64,000 nucleotides of DNA from Agrobacterium tumefaciens. GTDB taxonomy: Bacteria; Pseudomonadota; Alphaproteobacteria; Rhizobiales; Rhizobiaceae. The stretch's first letter is position 1, and every line of letters starts with the position of its first letter. The notes below the pieces were generated by a model. It saw only the letters and a list, made by a program, of their open reading frames with translations. It was not told the DNA's origin and made no database searches. The translations under genes and the position numbers were made by a program. Positions 44,400 to 53,881 of this stretch are shown here, piece after piece. The stretch lies in contig NZ_WJOK01000021.1 in the NCBI RefSeq assembly GCF_009649785.1, positions 1 to 64,000 on the forward strand. The letters run 5' to 3'.

Positions 44400-45503
44400 T
44401 CAGGTATTAAAGCGGAAGTGGATGACGTCACCGTCCTGGACGACATATTCCTTGCCTTCGTCGCGTCCCTTGCCGGCTTCCTTGGCACCAACTTCGCCCT
44501 TGTAGGCGATGTAGTCGTCATAGGCGATGGTAAAGGCGCGGATGAAGCCGCGTTCGAAATCGGTATGGATGACGCCGGCGGCAGCGGGCGCTTTGGTGCC
44601 GCGCACGATCGTCCAGGCGCGCGTTTCCTTGGGGCCGACGGTGAAATAGGTGATGAGGTCGAGCAGGTGATAGCCGGCGCGGATCAACCGGTCGAGACCG
44701 GCTTCGGTGAGCCCGAGGGCCGAGAGGAATTCTTCGGCTTCATCGGCCGGAAGCTGCGCGACTTCGGCCTCGATCGCCGCCGAGATGATCACGCATTCGG
44801 CGCCCTGTTGCTTTGCCATCTCCGCGACAGCCGCGGTGTGCTCGTTGCCGGTGGATGCGTCGGCTTCAGAGACGTTGCAGACATAAAGCACCGGGTGCGA
44901 CGTCAGGAGATTGAGGCCCTTGAGGATTTCGATTTCCTCGTCCGCCAGTGTCTTCAAAAGCAGACGTGCCGGTTTTCCGTCGTTTAGCAGAGCAATTACG
45001 GCTTCCATCACCGGCAGTTGGGCCAAGGATTCCTTGTCCTTGCTGGTGGCGCGCTTGCGCGTCTGCTCGACACGGCGTTCCAGGCTTTCGAGGTCGGCGA
45101 GCATCAATTCCGTCTCGATCGTGTCGGCATCGCCAACCGGATTGATGCGGCCTTCCACATGGGTGATGTCGTCGTCCTCGAAGCAGCGAAGCACATGCAC
45201 GACGGCATCGACTTCGCGGATATTAGCGAGGAACTTGTTGCCGAGACCTTCACCCTTCGATGCGCCGCGCACCAGGCCGGCAATGTCCACGAAGGAAATG
45301 CGGGTCGGAATGATTTCCTTCGATCCGGCAATGGCCGCGAGCTGCTGCATGCGGGGGTCCGGCACGGCAACTTCGCCGGTGTTGGGCTCGATGGTGCAGA
45401 AGGGATAGTTGGCGGCCTGCGCGGCCGCCGTTTTCGTCAGCGCGTTGAAGAGGGTGGACTTGCCGACATTCGGCAGCCCGACGATACCGCATTTGAAGCC
45501 CAT
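44400..45503 (-). CDS. ychF: Redox-regulated ATPase YchF
   Basis: A 367-residue OBG-family P-loop protein that hydrolyses ATP rather than GTP, and binds ribosomes. G1 GIVGLPNVGKSTLFNALT (residues ~6-23), G3 DIAGLVRGASKGEGLGNKF (~69-87), the altered NxxE-type G4 (YVCNVSEAD) typical of YchF, and the C-terminal TGS domain (~280-367, ending DGDVIHFRFNT) are all seen. I start at MGFKCGIVG. Pth is usually close by, as here. Confidence 0.97.
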   Translation of the reverse strand: MGFKCGIVGLPNVGKSTLFNALTKTAAAQAANYPFCTIEPNTGEVAVPDPRMQQLAAIAGSKEIIPTRISFVDIAGLVRGASKGEGLGNKFLANIREVDAVVHVLRCFEDDDITHVEGRINPVGDADTIETELMLADLESLERRVEQTRKRATSKDKESLAQLPVMEAVIALLNDGKPARLLLKTLADEEIEILKGLNLLTSHPVLYVCNVSEADASTGNEHTAAVAEMAKQQGAECVIISAAIEAEVAQLPADEAEEFLSALGLTEAGLDRLIRAGYHLLDLITYFTVGPKETRAWTIVRGTKAPAAAGVIHTDFERGFIRAFTIAYDDYIAYKGEVGAKEAGKGRDEGKEYVVQDGDVIHFRFNT

Positions 45504-45753
45504 GGCTTGAAACCTGTCCGTTTGAAAGAATTCGTTGAGGAGCCTTTTGCGGAAAGGGCAGGGCAAGGTCAAGCCCGGGGGCCGATTTGGGCGGGCAAAG
45601 CCCCGCGAATGGAGCGGAATTTTGCGCGAGTGCGGGGCCGGGGTTGTCGATGCTGCGGTTGCGGCGCAATATGCGCCGGTCGAGCAACCGATCTTTCGTC
45701 ATCAACGGGGATTTTCCCCATGGGCTACAATTGAGTGACAATCACGGGCGACA

Positions 45754-46068
45754 ATGATGAGTGACAGTCCTGTTGATCTCAAACCGAAACCGAAAGTCAA
45801 ACCGAAGCTGGAGCGGCCTAAGCTCTACAAGGTCATTCTGCTGAATGACGACTATACGCCGCGCGACTTCGTCACCCTGGTATTGAAGGTCGTCTTCCAC
45901 ATGGGCGAGGACACCGGCCACCGGGTGATGATGACGGCGCATCGCTTCGGGAGCGCGGTCGTCGTTGTCTGCGAGCGCGACATTGCCGAGACCAAGGCCA
46001 AGGAGGCGAACGATCTTGGCAAGGAGGCCGGGTTTCCGCTGATGTTCACCACCGAGCCGGAGGAGTGA
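45754..46068 (+). CDS. clpS: ATP-dependent Clp protease adaptor ClpS (second type)
   Basis: A 104-residue ClpS adaptor that delivers N-degron proteins to ClpA. The N-degron pocket residues are in LLNDDYTPRDFVTLVL (residues ~30-45), with the NDDYT signature, and RVMMTAHRFGSAVVVVCERD covers the ClpA-binding face and pocket Met/His. The N-terminal tail is Lys/Pro-rich (KPKPKVKPK). It closely resembles, from memory, Agrobacterium ClpS2, the narrower-specificity paralogue. Two consecutive ATGs are possible starts. It is divergent from ychF. Confidence 0.94.
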   Translation: MMSDSPVDLKPKPKVKPKLERPKLYKVILLNDDYTPRDFVTLVLKVVFHMGEDTGHRVMMTAHRFGSAVVVVCERDIAETKAKEANDLGKEAGFPLMFTTEPEE

Positions 46069-46079
46069 CGGTTTTATGC

Positions 46080-46532
46080 TCAATCCCGCCGGATCTGAAA
46101 ACCCGTCTTGTTCTGAATGAAACCGCAGTTTTCGTAGAAGGCATGCACCTCAGGACGCTGCCGGCCGGTCAGCAGCATCACCTTGTAGCAATTTGCGGCA
46201 AAGGCGGTCTCGATGGCTTGGCGCACGACTGCGCGGCCATATCCCCGGCCGCGACGGCTTTCCAGCGTCACCACATTTTCGATGAAGGCATAGGGACGGG
46301 CAGCGCGCGTCAGGTTCGGGATGACGAGAAGCGTGGCGGTTGCAACGGGTTCCTGGTCTTCCATGGCAAAGAACACGGTGAGGCCGGGTTGGCCGAGCAT
46401 GGCGGCGAAAACCGTGCTTGCCTCTTGCGTCGTCAGTTGCGGGTCCGAAGGGTTCAGCGCCTGGTAAAGTTCGAGCAGTTTCGGCAGATCGTCCGGGCCA
46501 GCTTTGCGAAGGCTCATGGTCTCTGAAGACAT
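46080..46532 (-). CDS. GNAT-family N-acetyltransferase
   Basis: A 150-residue acetyltransferase. Motif A: NVVTLESRRGRGYGRAVV (residues ~86-103), with the RGRGYG acetyl-CoA turn; the C-terminal FYENCGFIQNKTGFQ is the motif B region. Two starts are possible (MSSETM or MSLRKAG five codons later). It lies six bases behind pth on the same strand and is probably cotranscribed with it. The target is unknown. Confidence 0.87.
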   Translation of the reverse strand: MSSETMSLRKAGPDDLPKLLELYQALNPSDPQLTTQEASTVFAAMLGQPGLTVFFAMEDQEPVATATLLVIPNLTRAARPYAFIENVVTLESRRGRGYGRAVVRQAIETAFAANCYKVMLLTGRQRPEVHAFYENCGFIQNKTGFQIRRD

Positions 46533-46538
46533 CTGCGC

Positions 46539-47255
46539 TCAATCCTTCTTGCCGAACATCCGCTTCAGCATCTCCGCCATCGGCCCGGTTTCCGGCAGTT
46601 TTTTCGGTTGGGCGTTGTTGCGCGCCTGATGGATGTGGGATTGCGCGGCGGGCTTGGCCGCCTTGGCCGGTTTTTCCGTTTCCGGCTTGCTGCCGGTGGC
46701 AAGCGCCAGCTTGTTCATCAGCTGCGAATCCTCTGATTTCACCAGCATCGCGGCATTGTCGGCAATGGCGTCCAGCAGCGGATCGAGCCAGACCCGGTCG
46801 GTCTTGGCGAAATCACCGAGAACGTGGCCATGCACCCGCTCCTTGTCGCCGGGATGGCCGATGCCGAGACGCAGGCGGCGGTATTCCTTACCGCAATGGG
46901 CGTCGATCGATTTCAGACCATTATGGCCGCCATGGCCGCCGCCGGTCTTGATGCGCGCCCGGCCTGCAAGCAAATCGAGTTCATCATGGATGACGATAAT
47001 GTCTGCCGGTGCAAGCTTGAAGAAACGCATGGCCTCGCCGACGGATTCTCCCGACAGGTTCATGTAGGTAAGGGGCTTCATCAGCAGAACTTTCTCACCG
47101 CCTATTTCGCCTTCGGAAATCTCCGCCTTGAATTTCCGCGCCCAGGGCGAGAAGGAAGGCAGGCGCTGCAGCGCATCCACGGCCATGAAGCCGATGTTGT
47201 GACGGTTTCCCGCATATTGGGCGCCGGGGTTACCAAGGCCTGCGATGATCTTCAT
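46539..47255 (-). CDS. pth: Peptidyl-tRNA hydrolase
   Basis: A 238-residue Pth enzyme that frees tRNA from peptidyl-tRNA released from stalled ribosomes. Catalytic and binding residues: [19 protein letters not shown] (residues ~6-24, with the catalytic His), [15 protein letters not shown] (~58-72, Asn), IVIHDELDL (~86-94, Asp) and [13 protein letters not shown]. The last ~50 residues are a Lys/Pro/Ala-rich tail not found in the E. coli enzyme. Usually next to rplY; here a c-di-GMP gene and a binding-protein gene stand between them. Confidence 0.96.
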   Translation of the reverse strand: MKIIAGLGNPGAQYAGNRHNIGFMAVDALQRLPSFSPWARKFKAEISEGEIGGEKVLLMKPLTYMNLSGESVGEAMRFFKLAPADIIVIHDELDLLAGRARIKTGGGHGGHNGLKSIDAHCGKEYRRLRLGIGHPGDKERVHGHVLGDFAKTDRVWLDPLLDAIADNAAMLVKSEDSQLMNKLALATGSKPETEKPAKAAKPAAQSHIHQARNNAQPKKLPETGPMAEMLKRMFGKKD

Positions 47256-47356
47256 GGGGCATGTCCGCTTTTTTGCCTGACGATGCTGTTGTCACCACCC
47301 CGAAATGTTCCGGCTGTCAATCTTTTTATGGATTTTTTGATGTCGCGAGCGGGCGC

Positions 47357-48070
47357 TCAAGGGCTGACGAGTTTGTAGCGGTCGAATATGCTCTGTTGCG
47401 TTCCATCGGCGATCAGTCTGTCCAGGCGCGCTTGCAATTTTGCAATGACCTCGTCTGGAACGCTTTTGTTGCAGGCAAGACCCAGCTGTTGCCGCGCCAG
47501 CGTTATCACTTCCCTGAATTTGCCTGGGGGTTGGCTTTTGAAAGTGCTTTCCGACATGGGCATCAGGTCGATGCGGCCTGCGTTCAGCTTGTGAAGCGTG
47601 ATCTGGAAATCAGCACCGACATCCACATGCTCGAAACCGAGGTTGCCAAGAAGGACCTCGGTGTAGTCGCCACGCTGGGTGCCGACCCGGTATTTCCTCG
47701 CGTCTTCCAGACTGGAGACGTTGATATCCGCATTCTGGCGCGCCACGAGGATGTTGCGGTCGCTATGGATCGGTGAGACCCATTTGAAAAGCTTTTCCCG
47801 TTCGGGCGTTCTCGCCGTGGCAAAGACGCAATGCATGGCCTTCGTTGTGGCCAATGCGATTGCCCGCGCCCAGGGCATGACGGCAACCTCGTAATCGGTG
47901 CCGGTATCCTCAAGTACGATCTTGAGCTGGTCGATATAAACGCCCGCCACGCTGCCGTCGTCGTTTTGCAGATTATAAGGTGGGTAAACCTCGGTGGTCA
48001 GGAAAAGCTTGGCTGCGCTGGCCGGGCCGGCAAGAGCAAGAAAGATCAGACAAAAGCGGATCAATCCCAT
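47357..48070 (-). CDS. Periplasmic substrate-binding protein (SBP family 3)
   Basis: A 237-residue periplasmic binding protein, probably for a polar amino acid or similar small solute. Signal peptide ~1-19 ending GPASAA; then KLFLTTEVYPPYNLQNDDGS, the start of the SBP_bac_3 fold, with MPWARAIALATT as the hinge-side helix. I start at MGLIRFCLIF. It lies 16 bases behind the GGDEF-EAL gene and has no transport permease nearby, so it may serve as a periplasmic sensing partner of that protein rather than in uptake; this is inference. Confidence 0.82.
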   Translation of the reverse strand: MGLIRFCLIFLALAGPASAAKLFLTTEVYPPYNLQNDDGSVAGVYIDQLKIVLEDTGTDYEVAVMPWARAIALATTKAMHCVFATARTPEREKLFKWVSPIHSDRNILVARQNADINVSSLEDARKYRVGTQRGDYTEVLLGNLGFEHVDVGADFQITLHKLNAGRIDLMPMSESTFKSQPPGKFREVITLARQQLGLACNKSVPDEVIAKLQARLDRLIADGTQQSIFDRYKLVSP

Positions 48071-48086
48071 GGCTGCTCCCACCCGT

Positions 48087-50471
48087 TTACGCCTGTCGCG
48101 CCGCGGCGCGGTCTGCGCCGTTATCCGCATTCAATGCAGCGATCAGCCGTTCGATGGGCTGCGGTCGCGCGAAATAATAGCCCTGTCCGTAATCCGCGCC
48201 TATCACTGTCAGAAGCTCCTTCTGCTCTTCCGTCTCGACGCCTTCGGCGATGACGGAGCAATTCATCTTGTGTGAGATTGCGGCGATACCCTCGACCAGC
48301 ATGCGGCTGCGCTGCCTTATCTCCACCGTGTCGTCGCAGATCGAGCGCGTGAAGGACTGATCGATCTTGACGATGTCGACCGGAAAACGGCTGAGATAGC
48401 TTAGCGACGAATAACCGGTGCCGAAATCGTCCAGCGCGATGCGGCAGCCCAGCTGGTGAATGGCATTGAGGATCGCCCGGATTTGCGGATCGTCCTTCAT
48501 GATGACCGCCTCGGTTATCTCGATAATCAGCCGTTTAGGAAGAATGCCGTAGCGGTGAAGGACGCCGGCGATACGGGTCGGCAATCCCGGTTCGAACTGC
48601 AGCGGCGAAAAATTCACCGCCACATAGGATTGCTCCATGCCGGGCAGGTGCGACAGTCTGGCCAGATTGGCGATTGACTGGTCGAGGATGACATTGCCGA
48701 TGCGATGGATGGTGCCGTTTTCTTCCGCAAGGCTGATGATCGTGGCGGGAGAAAGCAATCCCTTGTCCGGATGGTTGAGACGCAACAGTGCCTCGAAACC
48801 CGCCGTCTGGCCCGTTGCAAGATCTTGAATCGGCTGGAAATAAGCCTCGAACCAATTGTCGGAAAGCGCCTGCGCGATATCCCTTTCCAGTTCCGCATGT
48901 TCGCGCGCCCGGTCCATGATCGAGCTGTCGAAGATCTGCGAGCCGTTCTTGCCCGTTCTCTTGCGGGTATACATGGCCATGTCGGCATTCTGCAAAAGTT
49001 CGGATGCGCTTGCGGCATGCAGCGGGTAGATCGCCATGCCGATGCTGGCGCTGAGACGGATGCTGTTGCCTTCGATCTCGAAGGGCGTGTCCAGCATGGT
49101 GCAAATCCGCTCGCAGAACAGCTGGGCGCGCTCCTCCACCTTGTCGCCAGCAAGCAGGATGGCGAATTCGTCGCCGCCCAGACGCGACGCGCTGTCCAGC
49201 GGTGTCAGCAGTGGTTCGATTTTCAGCGTGAATTCCCGCAGAACCGCATCGCCCGCCGCATGGCCGAGATTGTCGTTGATGGCCTTGAACCGGTCGAGGT
49301 CTATGAAAAGGCATGCCAGTTCGCTGCCGTTCCTGTCGGCGTCACGGATCTGCACGTCGAGAATGGCCTCGAAACCCTGGCGATTGAAGAGACCGGTCAA
49401 ATGGTCGGAAATAGCCTGCTGGCGGTTGCGCTTTTCCGACTGGCGCAACTCCGTCACGTCAGTCATGACGCAGAGATATGTGCCCTGATGTGCGTTGCCG
49501 GAATCAAGGGCTTTTTCAAGGATGAGGGCGTCCATAACGCTGCCATCCATGCAATGAAAACGCACCGTGATACCCGCATGTGCGGCGTCGGGCGAATGTT
49601 GCGCCGCCTTGCGCTGCAGGAAAAGGGACCGGTCATCCGGGTGGATGAGGTCGGCGAAATTCAGGCCGAGTATTCTGGCCCGATCATAACCGGTCGCCTG
49701 CACCCAATAGTCGCTGACCGCGGCAATCCGGTCGTATCTGTCAAGCGAGAACAGCATGGCGGGTGTGCGATTGTAGATTTCCGTCTTCCGCTCATGGGCA
49801 TGCTTGATTTCCAGCTCTTCCTTTTCAAGCTGGGTCTGCATTTCGTTGAAGCTTTTTGCCAGCCTGCCGATCTCGTCCTTCGAGCGCCAGTCGACATGGT
49901 GGCGCGAGCCGACGCGGCGTGTCGCTTCTATCGCTGCCGCCAGCCGCATCAGCGGGCGGATGACCATGAAGCGGTTGCCGGCGATGGCCGCAAGAACGGT
50001 GGTGAGAATGGCGAGAATGAAAATTGTGATGAAGGCCAGTTCGGTGCGGCTGAGAGAGGTCAGAAGACCGATATCGTCGTAATAGACTGTCAGTTGCCCG
50101 ACGGTGACGACACCGTTTGTGGTTTTGTAGGTCACTTCGCGGGTCGTGGAGGCTGCATCCTGAATGATGTCGCTGCCGGCCGTCTGGATGATGTCCAGCT
50201 GGCCAGAGGTATCCTTGACCTCGACCATGCGGATCACGGGGTCGGAAACGAGGGTGCCGGTAATCTGATTTATGGTGTCGTCGTCGAGATCCCATAGCGG
50301 GCGGGCAAGCGCCTGCGCATTGGTTGACAGCAGGATCTCGAGGTGATTGCGCTGGCTACGGATAGCCTCGTGATAGGAGAGGGTCAGCAAAAGGGTGAAA
50401 AGCGGGGCGACCACTGTGAGAAGTGCACCGGAAACAATCGCGATAAAGCGACTTTCGACGGAATGAGCCAT
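48087..50471 (-). CDS. Membrane GGDEF-EAL c-di-GMP enzyme with HAMP and PAS
   Basis: A 794-residue inner-membrane protein. TM1 (~10-32), a periplasmic sensor (~33-150), TM2 (~152-172), HAMP (~173-230, ending NEMQTQLEKEELEI), PAS (~235-355), GGDEF (~370-530) and EAL (~540-785). The cyclase site is intact (SRLGGDEFAILLAG), as is the phosphodiesterase site (GFEALLRLNHPDKG, later DDFGTGYSSLSYL). An RxxD inhibitory site is hard to place. Either activity may dominate. The downstream binding-protein gene suggests ligand sensing. Confidence 0.92.
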   Translation of the reverse strand: MAHSVESRFIAIVSGALLTVVAPLFTLLLTLSYHEAIRSQRNHLEILLSTNAQALARPLWDLDDDTINQITGTLVSDPVIRMVEVKDTSGQLDIIQTAGSDIIQDAASTTREVTYKTTNGVVTVGQLTVYYDDIGLLTSLSRTELAFITIFILAILTTVLAAIAGNRFMVIRPLMRLAAAIEATRRVGSRHHVDWRSKDEIGRLAKSFNEMQTQLEKEELEIKHAHERKTEIYNRTPAMLFSLDRYDRIAAVSDYWVQATGYDRARILGLNFADLIHPDDRSLFLQRKAAQHSPDAAHAGITVRFHCMDGSVMDALILEKALDSGNAHQGTYLCVMTDVTELRQSEKRNRQQAISDHLTGLFNRQGFEAILDVQIRDADRNGSELACLFIDLDRFKAINDNLGHAAGDAVLREFTLKIEPLLTPLDSASRLGGDEFAILLAGDKVEERAQLFCERICTMLDTPFEIEGNSIRLSASIGMAIYPLHAASASELLQNADMAMYTRKRTGKNGSQIFDSSIMDRAREHAELERDIAQALSDNWFEAYFQPIQDLATGQTAGFEALLRLNHPDKGLLSPATIISLAEENGTIHRIGNVILDQSIANLARLSHLPGMEQSYVAVNFSPLQFEPGLPTRIAGVLHRYGILPKRLIIEITEAVIMKDDPQIRAILNAIHQLGCRIALDDFGTGYSSLSYLSRFPVDIVKIDQSFTRSICDDTVEIRQRSRMLVEGIAAISHKMNCSVIAEGVETEEQKELLTVIGADYGQGYYFARPQPIERLIAALNADNGADRAAARQA

Positions 50472-50704
50472 GTTCTATTGCAGTACCCTCTACCCCAGAT
50501 AACTGCGCCCCGTTTCCGCCCCGTCCGGAGAGACATCCTTGAGGTTTTCGGCAACGGCCTTGTATCCTCACTGTATTTCTTCAACCCGTCCGGTGTTTTC
50601 ACGATAACGCAATGGGCATCGTTTCATGGAATTGTTAATTCACGCTGAAACGGGACCGGCATCCTGGACGCGGCGAGAGGTTTTTGCTTTTAAAGTTCAT
50701 AAAA

Positions 50705-50743
50705 ACTAAAAGGCCCGTTCCGAAAAACGGAACGGGCCTTTTA
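50705..50743. terminator. Bidirectional terminator after rplY
   Basis: A perfect 17-bp stem, CTAAAAGGCCCGTTCCG / CGGAACGGGCCTTTTAG with loop AAAAA, and T-tracts on both strands. On the minus strand it ends rplY 35 bases after its stop, separating it from the GGDEF-EAL gene. Confidence 0.92.
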
Positions 50744-50777
50744 GCTCAAATCTATCTGGCCTTATGGCCGCAGATTA

Positions 50778-51389
50778 TTATTCAGAAGCTTCGCCGGCTT
50801 CTTCTTCTTCTTCAGCAACGCCGCCAGCCGGAGCAACGATCGTTGCGATCGTGAAGTCACGGTCGGCGATTACAGGCGAGATGTTCTTCGGCAGCTTCAC
50901 ATTCGAAATGTGAACGCTGTCGCCGATCTTCAGACCGGAGAGATCAACCGTGATGAATTCCGGAATGTCGTTGGCCGGGCAGTGGAATTCCACCGTGTGG
51001 CGAACGATGTTCAGAACGCCGCCGATCTTGATTTCCGACTTTTCTTCGTTTTCGAAGTGAACCGGAACTTCAACGTTGACGAGCGTGTTGCCCGAAACGC
51101 GCAGGAAGTCGACGTGCATGGTGAAGTCGCGGACCGGATCAAGCTGGTAGTCCTTCGGCAGGACCTTGATCTTCTTGCCGTCGACGTCGATTACCGCCAC
51201 AGTCGTCATGAAGCCGCCAGCGTGGATACGCTTGGTTACTTCGTTGGTCGACAGAGCGATGGAAATGGGGGCCTGCTTGTCACCATAGATGACAGCGGGA
51301 ATCAAACCGTTGCGGCGAAGTTCACGAGAGGACCCCTTACCAACTCGTTCGCGCGCCTCGGCCTTGAGCTCATACGATTCTTTGCTCAT
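50778..51389 (-). CDS. rplY: 50S ribosomal protein L25 (long, Ctc type)
   Basis: A 203-residue L25/TL5 protein with the extra C-terminal beta domain (CTC type). The N-terminal RNA-binding part (~1-95) begins [20 protein letters not shown] and holds [13 protein letters not shown]; the second domain spans ~96-180 and the tail is acidic ([11 protein letters not shown]). It binds 5S rRNA. Transcribed alone from a promoter near 51502-51530 and ended by a strong terminator. Confidence 0.96.
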   Translation of the reverse strand: MSKESYELKAEARERVGKGSSRELRRNGLIPAVIYGDKQAPISIALSTNEVTKRIHAGGFMTTVAVIDVDGKKIKVLPKDYQLDPVRDFTMHVDFLRVSGNTLVNVEVPVHFENEEKSEIKIGGVLNIVRHTVEFHCPANDIPEFITVDLSGLKIGDSVHISNVKLPKNISPVIADRDFTIATIVAPAGGVAEEEEEAGEASE

Positions 51390-51501
51390 GGCAATTCCTT
51401 TCGAGGTTATATGGAGAGTTCATGCCCGCGGGCGCTGAACTGGAGAGGCTAAAAGCCATCTCGCCCGCGTTGCCTCCAAGGGTGTCTACACGGGTGCGGG
51501 C

Positions 51502-51530
51502 GCTATAATACAAACGGAAGACAAAGACAA
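51502..51530 (-). promoter_or_regulatory. Candidate rplY promoter
   Basis: On the minus strand, TTGTCT (51530-51525), a 17-base spacer and TATAGC (51507-51502) give a plausible housekeeping promoter. Transcription would start near 51495, leaving a leader of about 105 bases before rplY. Confidence 0.55.
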
Positions 51531-51567
51531 GAGCGGCCGTTTTCCACGGATGCTATGCTGTGATTTT

Positions 51568-51583
51568 ATTAGACTTGTCTAAT
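51568..51583. promoter_or_regulatory. Perfect palindrome fitting the NolR box
   Basis: ATTAGAC TT GTCTAAT, a perfect 16-bp palindrome in the divergent region between rplY and the MHYT-GGDEF-EAL gene, about 100 bases before the latter. It fits (A/T)TTAG-N9-A(T/A), the NolR consensus that I recall; a TetR-type operator would look similar. Confidence 0.6.
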
Positions 51584-51683
51584 TCACTCGTGCATTGCAA
51601 CTTTTAATATATGCTTATCCATTCATATAAACCGGCTGCAAACTTGGCAAGTGATAAGGCTGCCTGGAATTCCAATTGCGTAG

Positions 51684-53774
51684 ATGACAATGCTTAAAGT
51701 TCTCCAGTGCCTTACCGTCGATCATGACTTCCGATACACCACAGCAGCGGTCCTCGTCTGCATGCTGGGAAGCTTCGTCACGATGCGTCTTTTCTCGAGG
51801 GCGCGTCAGGCGAGGGGTTGGCAAAAGGTCAACTGGCTGTTTCTGGCTGGTGTCAATGGTGGGTCGGCGATATGGACCACCCATTTCGTGGCGATGCTGG
51901 GTTATGTCGCTGCCGGGGAGGTGGGGTACGATCCCTATCTGACCGGGCTTTCGCTTCTTATCGCCATTGCTACAACGACAACCGGCTTTGCCATTTCCGC
52001 CTATGGCGGACGCACAGCCCTGGTGGAAGCGGGTGGTGCGACAGTCGGTCTCGGTATTGCGGCCATGCATTATACCGGCATGGCTGCCTATCAGATACAG
52101 GGCATGATTTTCTGGAACCAGACCTACGTCATCGCTTCGCTGGTGCTCGGGGCTGTATTCGGTGCGCTCGCGGTCAATCGCATCGCGCGCCCAGTCAACC
52201 GGTTTTGCCAATATAGCTCGGTTGCGTTCCTGATCCTGGCCATCGCCTCCATGCATTACACCGGCATGGCCTCGATGTTGTTCGAGTTCGATCCGCGCAT
52301 CGTCATTTCGGAAAGTCTGCTGCCGCCCGCCATCATGGGTGGGGGCGCCATCGCCGTGACGCTTCTCCTGCTGGCGCTCGGGCTTTCCACCTATGTCATC
52401 GACGCCCAGTCCACCCAGCAGGCGGTCGCCCGCTATCGTCATCTTTCGTTGCACGATCCGCTGACGGGCATTCCGAACCGCGCGGCATTTATCGAACATC
52501 TCAACCGCCGCACGCGCCATCTCTCCATGGGCGCGCACACGGCGCTTTTGTCCATCGATCTCAACCGCTTCAAGGAAATCAACGACGTTCACGGCCATGC
52601 GGCGGGCGATGCCGTGCTGCGCGCCATTGCCGACCGCGCAAGTTCCGTTCTGAAAGCCGGGGAGTTTCTGGCGCGTATGGGCGGGGATGAATTCGTGGCG
52701 ATGACCCATTCCTATTATACCCGCGCCGATGGTGCGGAATTCGCCCAGCGGCTGATCGAGCAGATCAGCAGGCCGGTCGAATGGAATGGGCAGACATTTT
52801 CGGTCGGCGCGAGTGTGGGCATATCGGTGCGCAATACCGGCGCCATTGACGCCGACACGCTGATGGCGCAGGCCGATGTCGCCATGTATCGGGCAAAAGG
52901 CGGGAATTCCGACACGATCTGCTTTTACGACAAGTCCATGGATGAAGCCGCACGCGAACGCAACGCGCTTGCCGTGGCCATGCGCAGCGGTCTCGCCAAC
53001 AGCGAGTTCGAGCTTTATTACCAGCAGCAGAATGATACCAAGAGCGGCAGCATCGTCGGTTTCGAGGCGCTGTTGCGCTGGAAACATCCGGAACGCGGTA
53101 TGATCTCGCCCGTCGAATTCATTCCGATCGCGGAGCAGACCGGCTTTATCGTCGAATTGGGCGAATGGGTTCTGCGCGAAGCCTGCGCGCAGGCGGCTCT
53201 CTGGAAAAAATCGCTTTCCATCGCCGTCAATGTCGCCCCGCAGCAGCTTGCGGACAATGATTTCCCCGAGAAGGTCGAGAAGATTCTTAGGGAGACGGCG
53301 CTTGCGCCTGAGAGGCTTGAGCTTGAAATCACCGAAGGCAGCATCATCGCCGACCACCGCCACGCGCTGATCACGATCCGCAAACTCAAGGCGCTCGGCG
53401 TCAAGATCGCCATGGACGATTACGGCACGGGCTATTCCTCCCTGTCGACCCTGCAGAGCTTTCCCTTCGACAAGATCAAGATCGACCGGGCATTTATCGA
53501 TGGCCTGTCGACCAATGTGCAGTCGGAGGCGATCGTTCGCTCCACGCTCATTCTGGCGCATAGCCTCAATATTCCGGTGCTTGCGGAAGGTGTCGAGACG
53601 AAGGCCCATATCGAGTTCCTTCGCCGCGAAGGCTGCCTGCAGGTGCAGGGCTTCTTCTTCGGCAGGCCCGGTCCCTTGACCTCCATCGCCAATCTCGTCG
53701 ACGACACGTTCCTCTCGACGGAGGACGAGCCGGAGGTCACCACCACCGGCCAACGCTATTTCAAGGCGGTATGA
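51684..53774 (+). CDS. MHYT-sensor GGDEF-EAL c-di-GMP enzyme
   Basis: A 696-residue membrane protein. The N-terminal MHYT sensor (~12-235, seven helices) shows WTTHFVAMLGY, then twice AMHYTGMA / SMHYTGMA, residues thought to hold copper for O2, CO or NO sensing. GGDEF (~255-415) has RMGGDEFVAM and EAL (~425-680) has GFEALLRWKHPERG and DDYGTGYSSL; both look catalytically complete. Possible starts are the ATGs at 51684 and 51690. It is followed by a GAF-Fis regulator on the same strand. A perfect palindrome lies about 100 bases upstream. Confidence 0.93.
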   Translation: MTMLKVLQCLTVDHDFRYTTAAVLVCMLGSFVTMRLFSRARQARGWQKVNWLFLAGVNGGSAIWTTHFVAMLGYVAAGEVGYDPYLTGLSLLIAIATTTTGFAISAYGGRTALVEAGGATVGLGIAAMHYTGMAAYQIQGMIFWNQTYVIASLVLGAVFGALAVNRIARPVNRFCQYSSVAFLILAIASMHYTGMASMLFEFDPRIVISESLLPPAIMGGGAIAVTLLLLALGLSTYVIDAQSTQQAVARYRHLSLHDPLTGIPNRAAFIEHLNRRTRHLSMGAHTALLSIDLNRFKEINDVHGHAAGDAVLRAIADRASSVLKAGEFLARMGGDEFVAMTHSYYTRADGAEFAQRLIEQISRPVEWNGQTFSVGASVGISVRNTGAIDADTLMAQADVAMYRAKGGNSDTICFYDKSMDEAARERNALAVAMRSGLANSEFELYYQQQNDTKSGSIVGFEALLRWKHPERGMISPVEFIPIAEQTGFIVELGEWVLREACAQAALWKKSLSIAVNVAPQQLADNDFPEKVEKILRETALAPERLELEITEGSIIADHRHALITIRKLKALGVKIAMDDYGTGYSSLSTLQSFPFDKIKIDRAFIDGLSTNVQSEAIVRSTLILAHSLNIPVLAEGVETKAHIEFLRREGCLQVQGFFFGRPGPLTSIANLVDDTFLSTEDEPEVTTTGQRYFKAV

Positions 53775-53881
53775 TATCAGGCGCAGCCCGCGGTTGCGCT
53801 GACGGATGCAGGTCGCAAAGTTTTTAGTTGAAACGTGAACGCTTCCAGCGCACCATTGCCGAAAAGCTTTGGGAGGAGCGA

